Assembly: GCF_018691265.1 (NCBI RefSeq)
Contig: NW_024881296.1
Coordinates: 10,881,427 to 10,945,426 of the forward strand
DNA length: 64,000 nucleotides
Direction: 5' to 3'
Source: Tyto alba
Taxonomy: Eukaryota > Chordata > Aves > Strigiformes > Tytonidae
The notes below the pieces were generated by a model. The model worked only from the letters and a program-made list of their open reading frames with translations, was not told the DNA's origin and did no database searches. This document shows, in pieces, positions 1-12,947 of this stretch. The position numbers were made by a program, and so were the translations under genes. The number at the start of each line of letters is the position of its first letter. Position 1 is the stretch's first letter.

Positions 1-13
1 CGGAGAGGCGCTT

Positions 14-33
14 CCCCCCCCCCCCCCCCCCCC
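14..33. repeat. C homopolymer (20 C)
   Basis: An uninterrupted run of 20 cytosines in the left CpG island. Runs of this length are hard to sequence, so the true length may differ. Confidence 0.9.
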
Positions 34-189
34 AACCTCCGCCCGGCGGGTTTACCTCCTGGGCCAAGGTCACTGCGCGGTGGCCGCGGCTCCTCGCCTC
101 CGGGTGCTGCTGCTGCTGCTGCTGCTGGCGCGCCCCGCGCGGTGGGTGTCAGCCGGCGGCGGGCGGAGGGGCGCGGGGATGGCTCATAG

Positions 190-220
<31 letters not shown>

Positions 221-238
221 ACGCACACGCACACGCAC
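190..238. repeat. (CA)n / (CACACG)n microsatellite
   Basis: About ten pure CA units are followed by a higher-order hexamer in which every third CA has become CG (GCACAC steps). It sits inside the CpG island. Read as protein it gives the His-Thr or Cys-Val runs seen in several spurious frames. Confidence 0.9.
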
Positions 239-281
239 TGCGGGCGGAGGCGCCGCCGGTGCCGCCGCCGAGGCTGCGGCT

Positions 282-303
282 CCCCCCCCCCCCCCCCCCC
301 CCC
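282..303. repeat. C homopolymer (22 C)
   Basis: The second long C run of the island. On the complementary strand it is G22, a potential quadruplex-forming tract. Confidence 0.9.
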
Positions 304-423
304 GCCCCGGCTCTGCTCTGCCGGAGCGGCGGCGGCTCCGCTCCCTCCCCGCAATGGAGCGGCCGTCACGTGGGGGACGGGCACGTCAAAGGTGCTGCTG
401 CTGCCGCTCCGCCACACAGCAGC

Positions 424-475
424 CCTCCGCCTCCGCCTCCTCCTCCTTTTCCTCTTCCTCCTCCTCCTCCTCCTC
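424..475. repeat. CTC/CCT-rich polypyrimidine tract
   Basis: A tract of CTC and CCG trinucleotides with short T interruptions, about 50 bases. It is a polypurine/polypyrimidine mirror-type element inside the CpG island. It produces Ser-, Pro- or Arg-rich spurious open frames. Confidence 0.8.
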
Positions 476-714
476 GGCGCTCTCACCGAAAACAGTGGCC
501 AAGAAGCCGCAGCTGGCAGCAGATCTGGCAGCGGCCCCTGTAAATGAGATTAGGCAGCACCGGAGGGCTGGGCAGGAAGGGAATGTGGGCTAATGGGGTA
601 GGGAAGGAAGCGGGGGGGGAGTTGCTGGTGAAAGACACTGGTGGGCAAAGTGCGTCGCCGCCTTCTTACTCCTTTACCGACAGCTCCTCTGCTTTATGCT
701 GGACTCTTCGTGTA

Positions 715-740
715 TTTTTTTTTTTTTTTTTTTTTTTTTT
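715..740. repeat. T homopolymer (26 T)
   Basis: A run of 26 T immediately 3' of the left CpG island. On the minus strand it would be a poly(A) run, but no retroelement body can be recognised next to it. Confidence 0.9.
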
Positions 741-3700
741 CGGCGAGAACTAGGGAGAGCTTGTGCCGCGTTGGCAGCGCACAGCATTCTGTGCAGTGGA
801 ACAGAGAGAGCCGAGGGCGAGACGGTTCCAGCCAGATGGGAAGGAGCCCAGAGGACACCTCAGGGCTGTTTTGCTACGTCCCAGGCAACTGCCCGATTTG
901 TGAAGGCCTAGCATTGGCCAGGACAGAAGAAAAAACATCAGGTCTGTAAATCTTAATTCCTCATCCCATATGGACAAGAATGCTTTGATTTTCCAGAAGG
1001 GTTGAATGCCCAGAACTCAACACCCACGAGAACATAAATGGTTAAGCTTTGGGATATTCCCATTTGAAAGTGTCTTTTCTGGAAACAGTAACTCTTACTA
1101 CAAGGATGATCTTGCAAAAGAAGTTCTCGTCTACCCCTCATCTACCGCGTGCTGCATCTTGTGGGGTGCACACTGGTAAATCACACAACTCAGGCAGAGG
1201 GGTTTCCGTACAGACTACCTCATCCCCGCTCTTTCTTCACTTCTCACATCTCGAAGAGACTCAAATCAACACTATCCTGCTAGAAGTTTGCTATTATTGA
1301 CTACTGCAACTACTTTTACCAACTCTTCCAAATTTTGCAGAGACCTTCAGATCCTTTAACAGAGAATGTGATAAATTAGCCAAGGCAACGAATAAGGGGT
1401 CACAGTGTCCACAACAAAAGAAAAGGAGAAAGGACAGGGCTGATCTGGACTTCTTGGAGAGCTGAGGAAAGGAAGACATAGGTTTGATAACGATCCTAGA
1501 ATGAACACCAAAGAAAGATGATCTCCAACATGAATAGCAATGTTCTTCAGAGAGGGAAGTAGTAAAAAGTGAAATGACACCACATAGAATAAGAATCAAC
1601 AACTCAGTTCAATGAGATGTATCTCCAACAAAGGAAAGAAGCTCTGTAGCAGATGGACGCTGTATGTCTTGACTTTTACAGAGGACAATAATGTAGTATG
1701 TCACAAGGAAAATACAGTGTGGAAACAAATGGTGTGGACAGGAGAGAAATATGGAGTTTTGAGATGGAAGAGACATCAATACAAGTGAAAGAATTCAACA
1801 GCCCAAGAGGAAAGTGAAGAAGTATCAATGGTGCAAACAGTGGGCAGAGAAAGTTATGAAACTAAAGAATAAACAGAGAACTGAGAAAAGATTCGTTTCC
1901 CATTAAAATCCACTTGACATACAATAGCATCTTGATAGGGTAAGCAATGAAATCTGAATCAAAATACTAATCTTCCAACAGACTCTGTGATTCAGTCCAG
2001 TCCACTGTTGAGAAGTGGGTACTAGGAATAAATATCTCAGTCTATAATTTCCCAAGCTTTCACACGGATGTCCTAAATGAGCAGCGCTGCAGTGTTCAGA
2101 TCTCACAGATCTGACCGTGTAAGACTGACAGGTGCACTGGAAGTCAAGGGAAATGCTTCCCAAGGTCTGTTAAGAACACAAGTGACACCTTCTGTGGTTG
2201 TATGGCATCAAAATAATCTCAAAATCATATTTACCAGACTGGTGTTTAAATTTCCTTTTGAGAGTAAAAATGGGAGCTGCACAAAATACACTTTAAATGC
2301 AACTTTACCCTGAAAGAGAGATAGGATGCAAATCATTTAAAGTATTGTTAATACACATACTCCTTCCACTTGTTCTGCCAGCCAACACTTAACATAGTAA
2401 TTGTGTTAAAGGGCATAAAAATCAATCATTAGCAAGTTTCCAATAAACCCATACATTTGTTTTCTTACTCAGCCTCATCTTGTTACTAATCCAAGTGGAA
2501 AAAAAAAAAAAATAAACAGAGAAAATTAAACCCTCTTGTACTGCAATTCTTGGACTACATACATGAAATTGTTTAGAAGATGATTTCAACCTACCTGTTT
2601 ACATTAAGCTATTCAGCAAATAAAATGTAAAATACAAAATGCTATCCTAGTAGATGAGGTTTATATATTTTCTTTGAAAATAACAAAATTTCATTATAAA
2701 TGAAGATCTAAAGCAAGTATGTAGAGAGAGCAATGACTTGGACCTACTGAAATCAATAGGTGTTTGTCCAGTAACATCAAAAGGAACTATATTTAGCACA
2801 GAGTCTTTAATCTTGTCCTCAGAACCGGGGGAATAACTCAGACATCCGAGTGATGTGTCTCATAACTACAGACTTACTACGCTGTAGGCACACCAAAAAT
2901 TCTTCCACTTCACTAGCAAGTCCATTATCAAAATAAAACAGAAGTTATAAACCCTGACAGGTTTAAACAAAAGAAAAGTCCAGAAACAACCCAAAAGAAT
3001 TTCCTTTTTGTCACCATTTTGTGGTAAAAGAGACCCTGGGCTGAGCTACTTCCATAAATGCAAGTAAAAAGAAAATAATTTATTTTTTAAAATTATGTAA
3101 GTGGATAATCTTGTTCTAATGCAGTTGGATGTGTTTGTTCAACAGCCTATAAAAGGCTTTAATTCATAAATTACTTACACATCTTTCCCTTGTTGGGAGT
3201 CATCACTTATACACAACCAGCATTAGCATCCCCAGAAAGCATGGTCTGCCAGAAGAGGAATGGCCTGTTTCAATATGCAAGGCAAAACTACTCATTAATA
3301 AAACAAAGATGATGGGAAAGGCTGCCAAGGGGCAGATTTATCTAACAAGGCAATAAAGTACACATGATTTAGCAAGGTGGTGACTACATTTTCTGTGTTT
3401 AGTTTGCATCGTCAATACAACTCAAGCATTCCAATAACATCATATGCACATGCTACACAGAACACAAAGGCATTTTTAAGTCAAATTATTATGTCAGGTT
3501 GTACATGATAATCTGTCTGGATGCAAAAGAGATCAGGGATTTTGTTGTCTGTCCTGCTGACCAGTGCTGTAGCATTATGTCAGTATGCTGTCTATAGCCA
3601 TCAATTTATCTCATCTTCTGCCTAGTCTGACTGTTCCTTGGAGTAAAGACATGCTGTGCAAACTCTTAACACAGCATGATCTTGTTCCACGACCAAGTCT

Positions 3701-4982
3701 TTAAAACATTACAGCATTATAAACAATCACATTCAAATTTACCAAAATAACACAAACATTCTAGTTAACTAGGCTCTAAACACTGACATGTGTTAATACT
3801 GTGCTACCTGAAAGTATAAAACCCAGATTTTTTTTCCCAGAAGCCTGGTTAAGCTCCGAGATGGCCCATCCACTTTAACTGAACTAATATATCTGTGACC
3901 CTACAGAACCACAAGCATTTCAGTGTCAGGCTCTGAATTGGTGGCTAGTGATTCCAGGCCCAATCCTTGGCCTTTCTGATGAGATTTGAACACCTGCTCC
4001 TTCAGGAGTGAATTGCAATCAGTCCATTTAATGTAGGTCTTAAAATGTCATTCAGATGATTACAGGTTACAGTATATATTTGCTAGAACTGAACCCAGGA
4101 CTGACTTACAAACTTCACTGCTTCCTCCATAACACTTTTTTTAAGCCCTGGGTGTTCGGTTTGTCACATACCTGCCAACCCTACTGAAACTTTAATTACC
4201 TTTGTCAATTTAAGGCATTGAAGATCAAAGTTATTTGTACTTTTGGTTAGGGCAAGAGTTAAAACACAACAAAAAGAGGACTTTTAAAACAGAGAAGAAA
4301 GTAACTAAAAAGCAATCTAGATTTAACAAGCAAAAACTCTGAGCTGATAGAACAACAGGAAAAAATTATAGTCATGGACAGACACAATTTCACAGGAATG
4401 GAAAATTATTAAAAATAAGGAAAGCCCACATTTCCGTATTCTTTTTTCTAAAAGTATTATATATATATGTAAAAATATACACACACACACACATCCCCCA
4501 TACAGATCATACAATACGATTTGCATATATTTAAAACCTTAATGGAGCTAATTTCATGCCCTACTGTCATAGAAAATCCACAGCTACATAGAATTCGATA
4601 TCAATATGGTGCCCCACCACAGCTATCCACGGAAATTCAACACCTTCTACAGACAAAGCCTCAAGCACTTGTACTGCAGACCTGACAACTGAGCCAGTTC
4701 TAACGCTATCCAAGAGAGGGCAGTCTTTCTCAGGCCAAGAGAAAGAGGTTACATTAGCTGTGTAATACACAAGTAGCAGGGATCAACATTCATTTTCTTT
4801 CCACAGAAAGAACTACCACAGCCAGCTACACATCCTCATTTCCTCAAAAAGTGAGAGCATTTACAGACATGAGATATATTACACTGTATTCTTTAAAAAC
4901 TGCTGGGAAGACTCCTGATCTTATGCCTAAATCACCAACAAGAGAAATGAAGCAAGCATGTAGGAATAGAACTAATCTCCAG

Positions 4983-5007
4983 AAAAAAAAAAAAAAAAAA
5001 AAAAAAA
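4983..5007. repeat. A homopolymer (25 A)
   Basis: An uninterrupted run of 25 A in otherwise unremarkable DNA. It could be a retrotransposon tail, but no matching body or target-site duplication is recognisable upstream. Confidence 0.85.
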
Positions 5008-8000
5008 GATGGGGCTTTGAGTCATATTTGGATCTCATCCTACCAACATCCTTGACTTAGGAAAGGTTCTGAATCCTGATCTCTCAACTCTCAAAACAGC
5101 TCTTGGGGAGGCTTTCCTATTTTCTGTAAAAACATTCTTGACACAGAACAAACCTAGAGTTTGGAGAACAGGACATGTGGTCTCTGCTTTAGATAAAATA
5201 TTTAAAATAAGGGTGTATTGCTCTCAGCATCTCTTATTATTTGGTATTTATGACACTTTCCTGAGAGGAAAAGATGAGAGATTTATAGGTTAATATCTGC
5301 ATTTTCAGATGCTGCATACCTCACACAGGAACATCCAACTACTGAGCAACTTTATATGAAGTAGGAAAAGATGACACAGTGACTGTGGTTTTGTAAATTT
5401 AGCTACAATTCTTTTAGCTCAAGCTATTAGCTTAATTCAACCTGACAGTAGTTTCAGGTAAAAAAAAAAAAAAAATGAAGACCCATAGCATTTTGTTTGG
5501 TTTGGTTTGGGGTTTTTTTAGCTAAGACAACAAAAAACTCCAACAAACCAAGTAACTGGTCCTCCCCATTTATTCCTCAAGAAAATCATTTGGGCCTGAT
5601 CCATAGGACTGCATTTGCTGAGATGAAAATAGAATAAGCCACTTATTAAGGATTAATTAGGAATAGGTCACTGATTTAGAATCCTTTGGCATGAAAGGGC
5701 TAGAGAAGGGAAGCCTCAGAAGCCCTATAAAGGGAGTGGAAAAAGTGCACCATGTATGAAAATGCCATGGTTACAGACCAGAACACATTATTTGTTGAAA
5801 GACATCATAACAGAATTAACAGGAGACACTGAGAACTAGCTGGAGGAATAAGCTGCGTGGTGAAGAATTGAGCTGATAAAAAAAAATAACACAGCAGAAG
5901 AAAACAAGGGAAAAAAAAAAAAGGAAAAAAGAAGATGCTCAGAAGAGATGGTAGAAAGCACATAATGAGACATAGGGCTTGGTCACAGTTAGCAAGGGGT
6001 GGTTCTTGAAAGATGTTGAAATGGTTTTGGGGGAAGTGGCAGATGCTATTAAAAAGTTCATAAGGAGAGATTAGGGAGAAACTGAGAAAATCTGAAAAGT
6101 AAAAATTGTCCCTTAATGTATCTGATCTCCTCCTGTTTACACAAGGACAGGATTTCTAGAAGCTTCCTACAAATAGGTAGATGCCAAAAATACAGAGTAC
6201 ATGCCAAATTTTGTAGGTTTTTGTCCATTGTCACAGGTGTTTTATCAAAAAAAATTTTTTTCTTCAACATACCATTTTAACTGCAAGCTAAGTTTACACT
6301 TACCACAAAAATAATAAAAATTGTGACAGCTATCAAGTCAGGAAATATCTTCAAATGGTAGCACCACACCGTCACAGGTAGCCTGCAAGTACCAAACTTG
6401 GCTATGCAAGATCCTACTGAAATTCCCCGCTTTGCTCAGTCCTTCCAGCAATCAGGGTTGATGTGGTTTAATCTCATTAATTCACTGAGCTGAATGCACT
6501 GGAGAAAAAGAATGCTCAGCAGTTCAGCAGGCTTCGTTCATCATTTTTCTTTCCTTCCCCCACCTTTCATTTTGAAGTTCTCTATATCATTCACGAATTC
6601 CCTGCCTCACATCCATAGATAATCTAATCAAACAGCTTTTTTCCCTCAAGGTCACTTTGCTTTTCTAAAGGTTTAAATCGGCCAGAATCAATTTGCTGAC
6701 TGTGCATCACAAACTGAACCAATCTACATCCATTTATATCCAAGTACACACAATAAATATAGTTATTCCCTCACAGAAATAAATGGAGTTTTCATTCTTT
6801 TAAAACTCTACATAGCATTCAGACTTAAGGGAGGGCATTTCTTTAAATTAAATTATCCTGAAACAAGAGTCTAAAAATTACAAAAAGCAAATAAGCAGGT
6901 GTCTATGTTGATTAAAGATTTCCATTAAAAAAAAAAAAAAAAGGTAATAGAACCATAAACTAGGGGTGTGCGTTTTTTCCAAACCACAGTATAACCTCAA
7001 GTCCTTCCCAGAACTCAGCCATTATCACAAATTTTCTCTTCAGACCACACAATTACTAGCAGACATTTAACTTTTATATAATTTCTCAAATATTTAAGGA
7101 AACTTCCTTAAACCAACAAATTGCAGATGCATAGTTCAAAGCTGAGGAAACATATTTATGAAAAAAAAAAAAAACAACTTGGCTGTATTCCCTCTAAAAT
7201 CATAACAAGAGGTTAAGAAGAAGAGTTTGAACAACTATAAATCTAGATGGACAAAGTAATCAGCCAGAACAGTTTAGACAGTCAAGAAATGTCTTTAAAA
7301 ATTTTGATATTGTAAAACTTGCTTCAGCTTCCAGTATTTGAGAGTCAGTGAGTAAAACACAGATCTTTACTTGAACTATGCTATAATATCAAGCCATTTT
7401 GCAAGCAAGGAAAGCTAATTAACCCTGACCTAGACCTCAGAGCCTGAAATAGCCAGGCAGTGAGGTAAAACAAGAAGAAAAGGGAAATAAAAAGATGTAA
7501 GACATGTAGGAAAATAAATCTAATTTTGTGTACTCTCTTTCCACAATGTCTGATCTTTGTTACAGGGCACAGTGTCATTCTCTAGTTAATGTAAAGAACT
7601 GCTAAACACGAGGATATATACGTGGCTGGCTTTGTCACTAGCTTCTATTTCAGTACTAGAAGCAAACCATGAAGTCTGATAAGGTATCTGACAGATAAAT
7701 GCTTAGCATAAAAAAATTGTTTTCCCCCTAACACAGCAATGGTTTAAACCTTATTTTTTGAAAGAGAATGAAGACAGAAGCAATAAAATAGGTGGGGGCT
7801 AAAGAAAGCAGAGCTTTCATAAAACTGAAATTTTATGCAAGGAAATCAGTCATTCAGCATGAGATTTGCACAATATAAAGACTTGTCTGGTATGAGAGAA
7901 GATATTTAGTCACAGGCCTTTGGATAACAGAAGAGAGATGGAGACAAGTGAATAAAGAGGTCATGAGAGTCAAGACAGGAAGATAGCATGAATACATCCA

Positions 8001-8268
8001 GACTGAAAAATGTTCCACAGTGGAGGAGGACAGCACTACTTATTTAATAAGGAAGCAGATCGAAATCAGATTCCACAATCTCAGTGACTGTATGCCAAAT
8101 GAAACTTGTGCAGCTGCCAATGGTAAAGAACTAGGATGGACTAGGATAAGAGAGAAGGAGCAAGGAGGATAATTCAGAAAGGAAGGATTGATCCCATTTT
8201 CTCTGAAAATTAGTTAGATTATCAGGATAAAATGAATGAAAGGAAAACTAAATCCAAGGATATACAAG

Positions 8269-8291
8269 AAAAACAAACAAACAAACAAAAC
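8269..8291. repeat. (AAAC)n microsatellite
   Basis: Five to six AAAC units in an A-rich context. Confidence 0.75.
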
Positions 8292-11200
8292 CAACCAAAA
8301 CTGCGCACTACAGAAAAAAAGAATGCACTTCACTTTTCTTCTCAACAAAAAACAAGAATGAAGGTAAGGTTCGGGGAGTCATAGGGAACCAAAATACTTG
8401 GAGGCTGGACAAAAAAAGCAAAGAGCATTACAGGTACAGAGCAAAAAGATTCCACTTTTAAAGACTGGTTGTCCTTGCCCAGTAAAATTAATTGGTACCA
8501 TCTACTTGCTGACTACAAATCATGAGGGAACAAGTTCTGAGCAAGTTTCAGACATGGAGAGCATGGCTCTGTATCTGGGAAGAAGTTTAGCTAGTAAGGA
8601 ACAAAGCTGACGACTGCAAAATATGAAAAACTCATTTATTAGTCTAAGCCACAATAGTTTTCAGGGATCTCTCTAAAGGCACAAAAAGCCACAATACGGA
8701 CTGCAAAAAAAGTAAGTAAATGGCTTTTATGTGGCAGAGGGAACTGAAATTTAGTGATGAATTCATAGCGATGTTCATAGTTTCTATCACACTGTCTCCT
8801 ATGCAGCCTTTGGTCATCTGATAGTGCTACAGGATGCTAATGCAAAGGTTATCCAACTTGTGTGTCTGGCCTCATGTTGCTACTTGTTCTACATTCGTGA
8901 CTGTGGCTATGTAATTGTGCAATAGAAAATGTTATGTCATTATAATGCAGTTATATCTAGCATACACTCATCAAAGAAAGTGGTTTCATATTGGCTCAGA
9001 TTGTTTCAAACAATTTGATAGTGGAAGAATAAACAGAAGTGAAATCTGGCTTTAGCTCAGTTAGTTCACCTCAGACCAAAAGCTCACCTAGTAAAAAGCA
9101 GCAATCAAACCACTTCCTTTGGTGTGCAGCAGATGTTCAGAAGTGACCAATGGTTACGCCCACAGATTCAGCCACAGCTCTTCTCCGTTGACTTCATGTT
9201 TCATTTCTGAGTTGTTTGGAGATTATTGCTATGGCCATATTAGCATTTCTGTTCTCATAAGTGGAAGTATTTTCCATTCCCCTAAAACATCAAACTTTGC
9301 AAATACGTTAAGGGGAAGGACCTTGAAACCTGGAGCCAACTTTGCAATCGAGACTGATATCTTGGAAATTAACAAACACTTTCACAGCAAGATTCACATG
9401 AGGCCTGAGACTCACGTTCAGGAAGCAAACTGCAGATATGGAATTGTAGGTACACATCCCTGCCTAACCACTTTTTTATCCAACTAAATGTCACTTTAGT
9501 TTGATGAAGCATGTTCCAGTATATTGTTGTTAACATTATAAACACCAAGATTGCTTTGTCAGTCACAATACAGCTTCCAATTGTCCTTCCCAACCTCATC
9601 CCTGAGGGTACACACAATATCCCAATAATTTGAACGCAGGCACCCGTGACAACGGAAGGCCAGCATTCATTAATTAGAGCAGGAAGAGGACAAAGCAATG
9701 ATCTTGAACTGATGATAGGCAATTTAACAGTGACATGAAAATGTTTCAGTTCTAAACGTTACCAGGTAATAATGCTGTTATCACAGGGTACTAGTGCTGC
9801 ATCCACAATAGTCCTCTTTGCTCAGGCCTCTCTCCATTTCACTACCTAGCACTTGGGCAGTGCTACCTGGATAACCTTTCCACACCAGCAATTCAGAGAG
9901 AAATGAACAGAAGTCACACTTCCTCCTCCTCATACACAATGCTGCTTCCTGAAGCCTGCAGAATAGCAAAGAATTGCCACTCAGTAATGCACTCTGTGGG
10001 TGCGGAGAGGGATGTGCTTTGAGGCAATGATTCCACGTGTTAAAGCGGCCAAACTTACACTGCAGTATTAATTCTGAGTCAAAAATCCTCTAAGAATAAG
10101 TCCTACAACTCCGGAGAAATGAGATACAATCAGTAGCAAAAGCTTAGTGAAGTAACAGAGGGGCCCACCTTCCAGGCCTGCCCTTCCTCCTCAAACCACC
10201 ACTGTCATATATCCTAAAAGTGAGAATGCTGTCACAGTATTTACTGATATCAAATATTCATAGCTTCATCCATCAGCATGAGGAAGTGAAGAGTTTTGCT
10301 ACTTCAGCACACTATCTTTTCTGCAATATTCCAAGACCCTTCTTTGCTCAGCTCTCTTGCCAAAAAAGACGTTATTAATTTATTGTCATAGTGGAAGCCA
10401 AGCAGCTCTAAAACATCTCTAAACCAGCCTTACAGAAACTGTCTCCAGAAAAAAAACAGCACCATAATTAAGAGGCAAGAAATCAGGTATGATCTTCAAA
10501 AGTTCCAACAGACCATTTAAAAGGTGATATCTCTTTCCTTTAAAAATAAATAAATTATCACTTAAACAAATGCAACACTGATGTCCAAGCCCAGTAAAGC
10601 ACCCCTACCAACAAGGGAACCTAGCACATGGTAAGGTCCAACTGGCTTTACTTAATGTTGATAAAGTATTTTTGCAGATTTTCTTGGAACAGTGTCTAAA
10701 ACATTACAGTTAAACATGTGAAGCAGCAAAAAAGGGAATGGAAAAAGGAGCTTTCTAGGGCATCACAAGTGGGACATAATGCATGTTTAATTTTTTTTTT
10801 TCAGATCTTTAACTTTTAAAAATTGTGTTTAATTAAAAGAAACATATGTACGTTAGGTCAATGTTGCTCTAGTCACCAAATGCTTTGTGATTTGTAAGTA
10901 TTACCAGTTTTAACTGTACTGCTTTAGTATTTCACCTCTGTAAATTATATTAAATTACTTGAAAAGAGAATAACCAAGCATCTCCACCATCCACTTGTTA
11001 AGCAAACACCATTTACTGCATCCACCTTTAGGCACCAATCTTACATGCTGCTTCTTATGTATAACAGTGCAATGTAATACAAGGGTTTGGGGTCCAGGGT
11101 CTTGTTTGGCTGTGTCTTGTTCTAAACAAAGGATTTCACTTTCTGGAATTGCTAGAGGCTATGGAAAAATGGGAAAGAACTCCCTTCTATTTGCTTTGCT

Positions 11201-12447
11201 GTACTGCAACTAAGTTATATCCAGGACAAGCAGACAAACTATAGTATCTTCCCAAATTATTTCTCAGAGAGATGAGGAAAAGATTGAAAGTAGTCATGAT
11301 TACCAGAGAAACACATCCACTACAGAGCCTTGGAGGGCTCTAACTCCTAGTTACGCTGCTGGCAGCATGAGTCAGTTCTGGGTTGCTGAGAAACTACTCT
11401 CCCTTTCCTGTGTTGTTTTCCCTCATTAGGAACACACTGGCTTCAGAAAGCAAGACTCTAACTGACCTGGTAAACTCATTTCTTGTGTAGTGAATTCAAA
11501 GTCCAACTTGCTCTCTGGGGCCTGAATTTCACTCTTCAGCTACAGTGTTCCAGCACTGAGACAGCAACCATCCTTTCCATCCTCTGCCTAGATTTTTTTC
11601 TCTCAATCAATCCTGCACTACTTTTTTTTTTTTTTTTTTAATACTTTACATACAGGCATACTGACTCTTCAGTCCACCCAGACAGGCAGGAGCTCAGAGG
11701 AGTCAGCCAGACAGGCACTCAGAGCATCAGCACAGGGTTCCAAACAGGGCCCACCTTCCCAAGGTGCAGAAAAATCCAGAAGCCTTTCTCAGGACAGCTA
11801 CAGCTTCCTGACTTGTACAGCAGGATGCCTAAGAAGTGAGGACAGGCTTCGTAATCCCAGAGATTTCAAAATCCTGTCTTCATGGCAAAGACCTCAGAAA
11901 CCACAGCTCCCTGAGGTACACTAAGGAAAAGGGGCTTTGGTCTCCTGACCCTGAGGAATCCTACCTGACAAGGCTTCTTTGAAACCTCATCCCAGCAGCA
12001 TCCTAACAACCCAGGGAGCTCAACACATAACACAAGAGAGGTGTTTAATATGAGTATGGGAGATAACTATGGGAGAGAAGAGTGCAGGACAGAAGACCCC
12101 GGGTCACAGATGGGAGCAAAGACAGACTGAGAAACTTTCAGGTATGAAGCAAGTAGATGAATTCGAGACAAATTAGGACCATGAATTTAAAGGAGAGAGG
12201 CCGTTGTAAAAAAAAACAAAAAAAAAACAAAAAAACACACCGTTCTGACACATATCAAGTACAGTTAGATCAAAAACAGAATAAAAGGACATAAAATAGG
12301 ATTTTATTGGCAAAGAGGGAGGTGGAGATACAATATGAGAAAGAAAAAACAACTTTAGCATGCAGAAAAGCATTTTTCTCTGGAGACATTAATCTTTCGA
12401 AAAAGCTATGTATGGTATTCCTAGGATCACAGAAGTATGTTTTGCAT

Positions 12448-12947
12448 GAGGGTGTCCTGTTTGGGGCTGGCCTAGAGCTCCTGTTGGTCTGGCAGCGGGA
12501 GGAGCTGCAGCCCCCTGAGACCCCAGGGGCTCCCCAGGGCCCAGTGCCCTCACCTGTGTGCGGGGGCGGGGGGAGCACAGCTGGAGGGCTGGGCCCCGAT
12601 TGGCTGATATTCCATGTCATGTGACATTGTGCTCACTATATAAGGGCAGGAGTGAGGGGGGAGGGGCTCTCACCTCTGGGGGTGTGGCTGTGGGGCCTTG
12701 GTGTTGGGGATTGCCAGCTGGGAGCAGGTGGGTGGTGAGCAGCTGTATGGTACATTACCTGCTGATACTGCTGTCAGTGTATTATTCTGTTGCTGTTATT
12801 AAATTGCTGTTATTAAACTGTCTTTATCTCCACCCGCGAGTCTCCCTTTGCCCCTCCGATACCCTCCCCATTCCCAAGTTGGGGGGAGGGTGGGTGAGTG
12901 ACTGCGGGGAGTTTAGCTGCTGAGTAGGCTCAAACCACAACAGAGGG
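12448..12947 (+). mobile_element. Solo LTR A (ERVL-like) with 5-bp target-site duplication
   Basis: A 490-bp unit at 12453-12942 begins TGTCCTG and ends CCACAACA, the TG...CA ends of a retroviral LTR. It is flanked on both sides by the direct repeat GAGGG (12448-12452 and 12943-12947). Inside, in the expected order for a plus-strand LTR, are a GC box (about 12561-12572), an inverted CCAAT box (ATTGG, 12599-12603), a TATA box TATATAA (12637-12643), and two polyadenylation hexamers ATTAAA (12798-12803 and 12812-12817) carried on a duplicated TGCTGTTATTAAA block. A pyrimidine-rich U5-like part follows. No primer-binding site, gag, pol or env lies on either side, so it is a solo LTR left by recombination. 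Five-base duplications fit ERVL-type integrases; the family name cannot be fixed without a repeat library. Confidence 0.85.
12637..12643 (+). promoter_or_regulatory. TATA box of solo LTR A
   Basis: TATATAA lies 34 bases downstream of an inverted CCAAT box and upstream of the LTR polyadenylation hexamers. It marks the U3 promoter of the LTR, and transcription would start near 12668 on the plus strand. Whether it is active is unknown. Confidence 0.7.

Larger units (their letters stand above)
1..560. promoter_or_regulatory. CpG island at left window edge (probable promoter/first exon of a neighbouring gene)
   Basis: The first ~560 bases are very GC- and CpG-rich, unlike the AT-rich DNA that follows. 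The island holds a CACGTG E-box in a GTCACGTGG context (367-372, USF/TFE-type), a TGC/CAG trinucleotide run (about 105-127), a (CA)n/(CACACG)n run and two C homopolymers. On the minus strand a good 5' splice site, GAG|GTAAAC, puts a possible exon edge at base 56, with the intron running left out of the window. Upstream of it the minus strand is open in two frames, but I see no convincing ATG. Seen: composition and motifs. Inferred: promoter function and a leftward gene. The gene itself cannot be named because its body lies outside the window. Confidence 0.6.
741..12452. other. AT-rich intergenic or intronic DNA without recognised genes
   Basis: No coding region can be supported here by homology or by frame length beyond chance. 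The stretch holds homopolymers (A25 at 4983-5007, A16 at 6927-6942, T18 at 11622-11639), an (AAAC)n run (about 8269-8291) and a short TATA/CA-type run near 4455-4495. Several isolated splice-site look-alikes occur on both strands (for example a plus-strand acceptor before 4806), but none leads to an exon I can defend. It may be an intron of a gene starting in one of the flanking CpG islands. Confidence 0.6.

Noticed and set aside
80..547. 155-codon frame beginning with a Leu-rich signal-peptide-like stretch
   Set aside because: It begins at GTG, not ATG, and consists of translated simple repeats (CTG, CA, C and CTC runs). No domain is present.
2832..2909. Minus-strand segment reading EVEEFLVCLQRSKSVV... 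to a stop
   Set aside because: A possible terminal exon by appearance, but the acceptor is mediocre and no family is recognised; random frames of this length are common.
4567..4770. Minus-strand frame ending ...HHIDIEFYVAVDFL, which looks protein-like
   Set aside because: 67 codons is within chance expectation. There is no recognised family and no defensible acceptor in phase.
4806..5060. Plus-strand acceptor (CATTCATTTTCTTTCCACAG) followed by open frames in two registers
   Set aside because: Two different frames look equally plausible and neither has a family match; one runs into the A25 tract.
9369..9722. Minus-strand hydrophobic frame that faintly recalls a tetraspanin fourth membrane segment
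   Set aside because: Only one short hydrophobic stretch fits. There is no cysteine-motif loop and no neighbouring exons.
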